Of a stretch of DNA of 64,000 bases, positions 63,547 to 64,000 are shown piece by piece. The stretch lies in assembly GCA_947165425.1 (NCBI GenBank), contig CAMVAJ010000005.1, positions 1-64,000 on the forward strand. Direction: 5' to 3'. The stretch comes from an uncultured Clostridia bacterium. Its GTDB lineage: Bacteria > Bacillota > Clostridia > Christensenellales > Aristaeellaceae. Within the stretch, counting starts at the first letter, position 1; each line of letters begins with the position of its first letter. A program made the position numbers and the translations under genes. The notes below the pieces were generated by a model. It was not told the DNA's origin, made no database searches, and was given only the letters and a program-made list of their open reading frames with translations.

Positions 63547-63791
63547 TCTCAAAAATGGAAAGAATGTGCAATAATTGCGCCAGATCGTTCTTGCAAGCTG
63601 CCGTAAAATGTTTTTTGGTTGTATTCACAGTTCCTTCATATTTGGTTCAAAGATGTTTTACAACCGTATGCTATGCTTGTAGGGTGTTGCATGCGCCTTC
63701 ATCTGGCTGATCCTGGGCGCAATGCTTTACTCCATTAAACAGGAACAATCCGCCGGTCTCGGCAGGGCTCCGGCGGCAAGGAGGATATCAC
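63547..63791. other. Divergent intergenic region
   Basis: About 245 AT-richer bases separate the BY-kinase promoter from the next plus-strand gene. A weak plus-strand promoter may exist near TTTACA (~63656) and TATGCT. I see no gene or repeat here. Confidence 0.4.
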
Positions 63792-64000
63792 ATGACGGCA
63801 ACTGAATCCGCGGTCAGGCAGGCCAAGCCGAGAAAGCGCAAGCGCAAATGGCTCCGCCGACTGGTCATCCTGCTGATCCTGCTGGCGATATTGGCCGGAG
63901 GGGGCTGGATCGCCTATCAGCGCCTCCGCGCGGAGTACCGCGTGACCTACGACGGTTATACCGCGACGCGCGGGACCATCTCCAACTCCCTGAGCTATAC
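63792..64000 (+). CDS. Membrane-fusion/HlyD-type periplasmic-adaptor-like protein, 3' truncated
   Basis: The frame is open from ATG 63792, with AAGGAGG 7 bases upstream, to the window end (69 codons). A very basic N-terminus (KPRKRKRKWLRR) precedes a transmembrane helix (LVILLILLAILAGGGWIAY). The start of a beta-barrel/lipoyl-type adaptor region, TATRGTISNSLSY, follows, as in MacA/HlyD-like proteins of Gram-positive ABC exporters. The ORF track omits it because it lacks a stop. It diverges from the BY-kinase operon. Confidence 0.7.
   Translation, partial: MTATESAVRQAKPRKRKRKWLRRLVILLILLAILAGGGWIAYQRLRAEYRVTYDGYTATRGTISNSLSY

Noticed and set aside
63690-63791. Short hydrophobic frame (AFIWLILGAMLYSIKQEQ) upstream of the last gene
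   Set aside because: It follows a stop codon and has no start codon or ribosome site. It is out of frame with the adaptor-like gene.

Overview
The window is a GC-rich (roughly 60% by eye) chromosomal segment of a Gram-positive, probably anaerobic and host- or gut-associated Clostridia-type bacterium. The evidence is a T-box leader, class B sortase and CnaB/SpaA-type surface proteins, an LCP protein, Shine-Dalgarno starts of AGGAGG type, SpoIIE-type and HxlR regulators, and a Pel-type polysaccharide operon without the outer-membrane PelB/PelC parts. I cannot name a genus.

Layout. 1-4.2 kb: 3' part of purL and complete purB (purine synthesis), ending at a terminator. 4.2-7.7 kb, minus strand: a tyrosine T-box leader drives an aminotransferase, tyrS and yigZ. 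7.7-9.3 kb, minus: a histidine phosphatase and a CmpB-like membrane protein. 9.4-16.1 kb, plus: GH43 glycosidase, fdhD, a sugar isomerase-like TIM barrel and two Gfo/Idh/MocA oxidoreductases, interspersed with decayed genes (metallophosphoesterase, an unknown remnant, larC). 16.5-18.8 kb: HxlR regulator with a palindromic operator candidate, then a membrane-bound SpoIIE-type phosphatase.

18.9-29.8 kb: one tightly overlapping operon for a Pel-like exopolysaccharide: an SDR-PelD fusion that keeps the c-di-GMP I-site, a PelE-like protein, a DUF2194 deacetylase-like protein, PelF and PelG, followed by a CotH lipoprotein, a VTC-type polymerase domain protein and DUF4956. 29.9-32.0 kb: MFS transporter and glycerophosphodiester phosphodiesterase.

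32.2-48.2 kb: a pilus-like surface locus. A structured leader RNA precedes a secreted acidic protein, a 2234-residue adhesin with an AT-rich central island, an FctA-like pilin, a signal-peptidase homologue whose Ser/Lys catalytic positions are Asp and Cys, and a class B sortase fused to 14 tandem CnaB domains. The adhesin and pilin end in related, non-LPXTG sorting signals. I consider this locus and the Pel/CotH/VTC operon the most unusual content.

48.3-54.8 kb: an oligopeptide-binding-like protein, YgjP-type metallopeptidase, a PqqD-like protein with a nucleotidyltransferase, then (minus) an MBOAT acyltransferase with a small membrane partner and an ADP-ribosylglycohydrolase. 54.9-63.5 kb, minus: a second envelope operon, BY-kinase, a 1952-residue secreted YD-like repeat protein, and a divergent LCP protein. 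A membrane-fusion-type protein starts at 63,792 and runs off the end. No rRNA, tRNA, CRISPR array, insertion sequence or phage gene was recognised.
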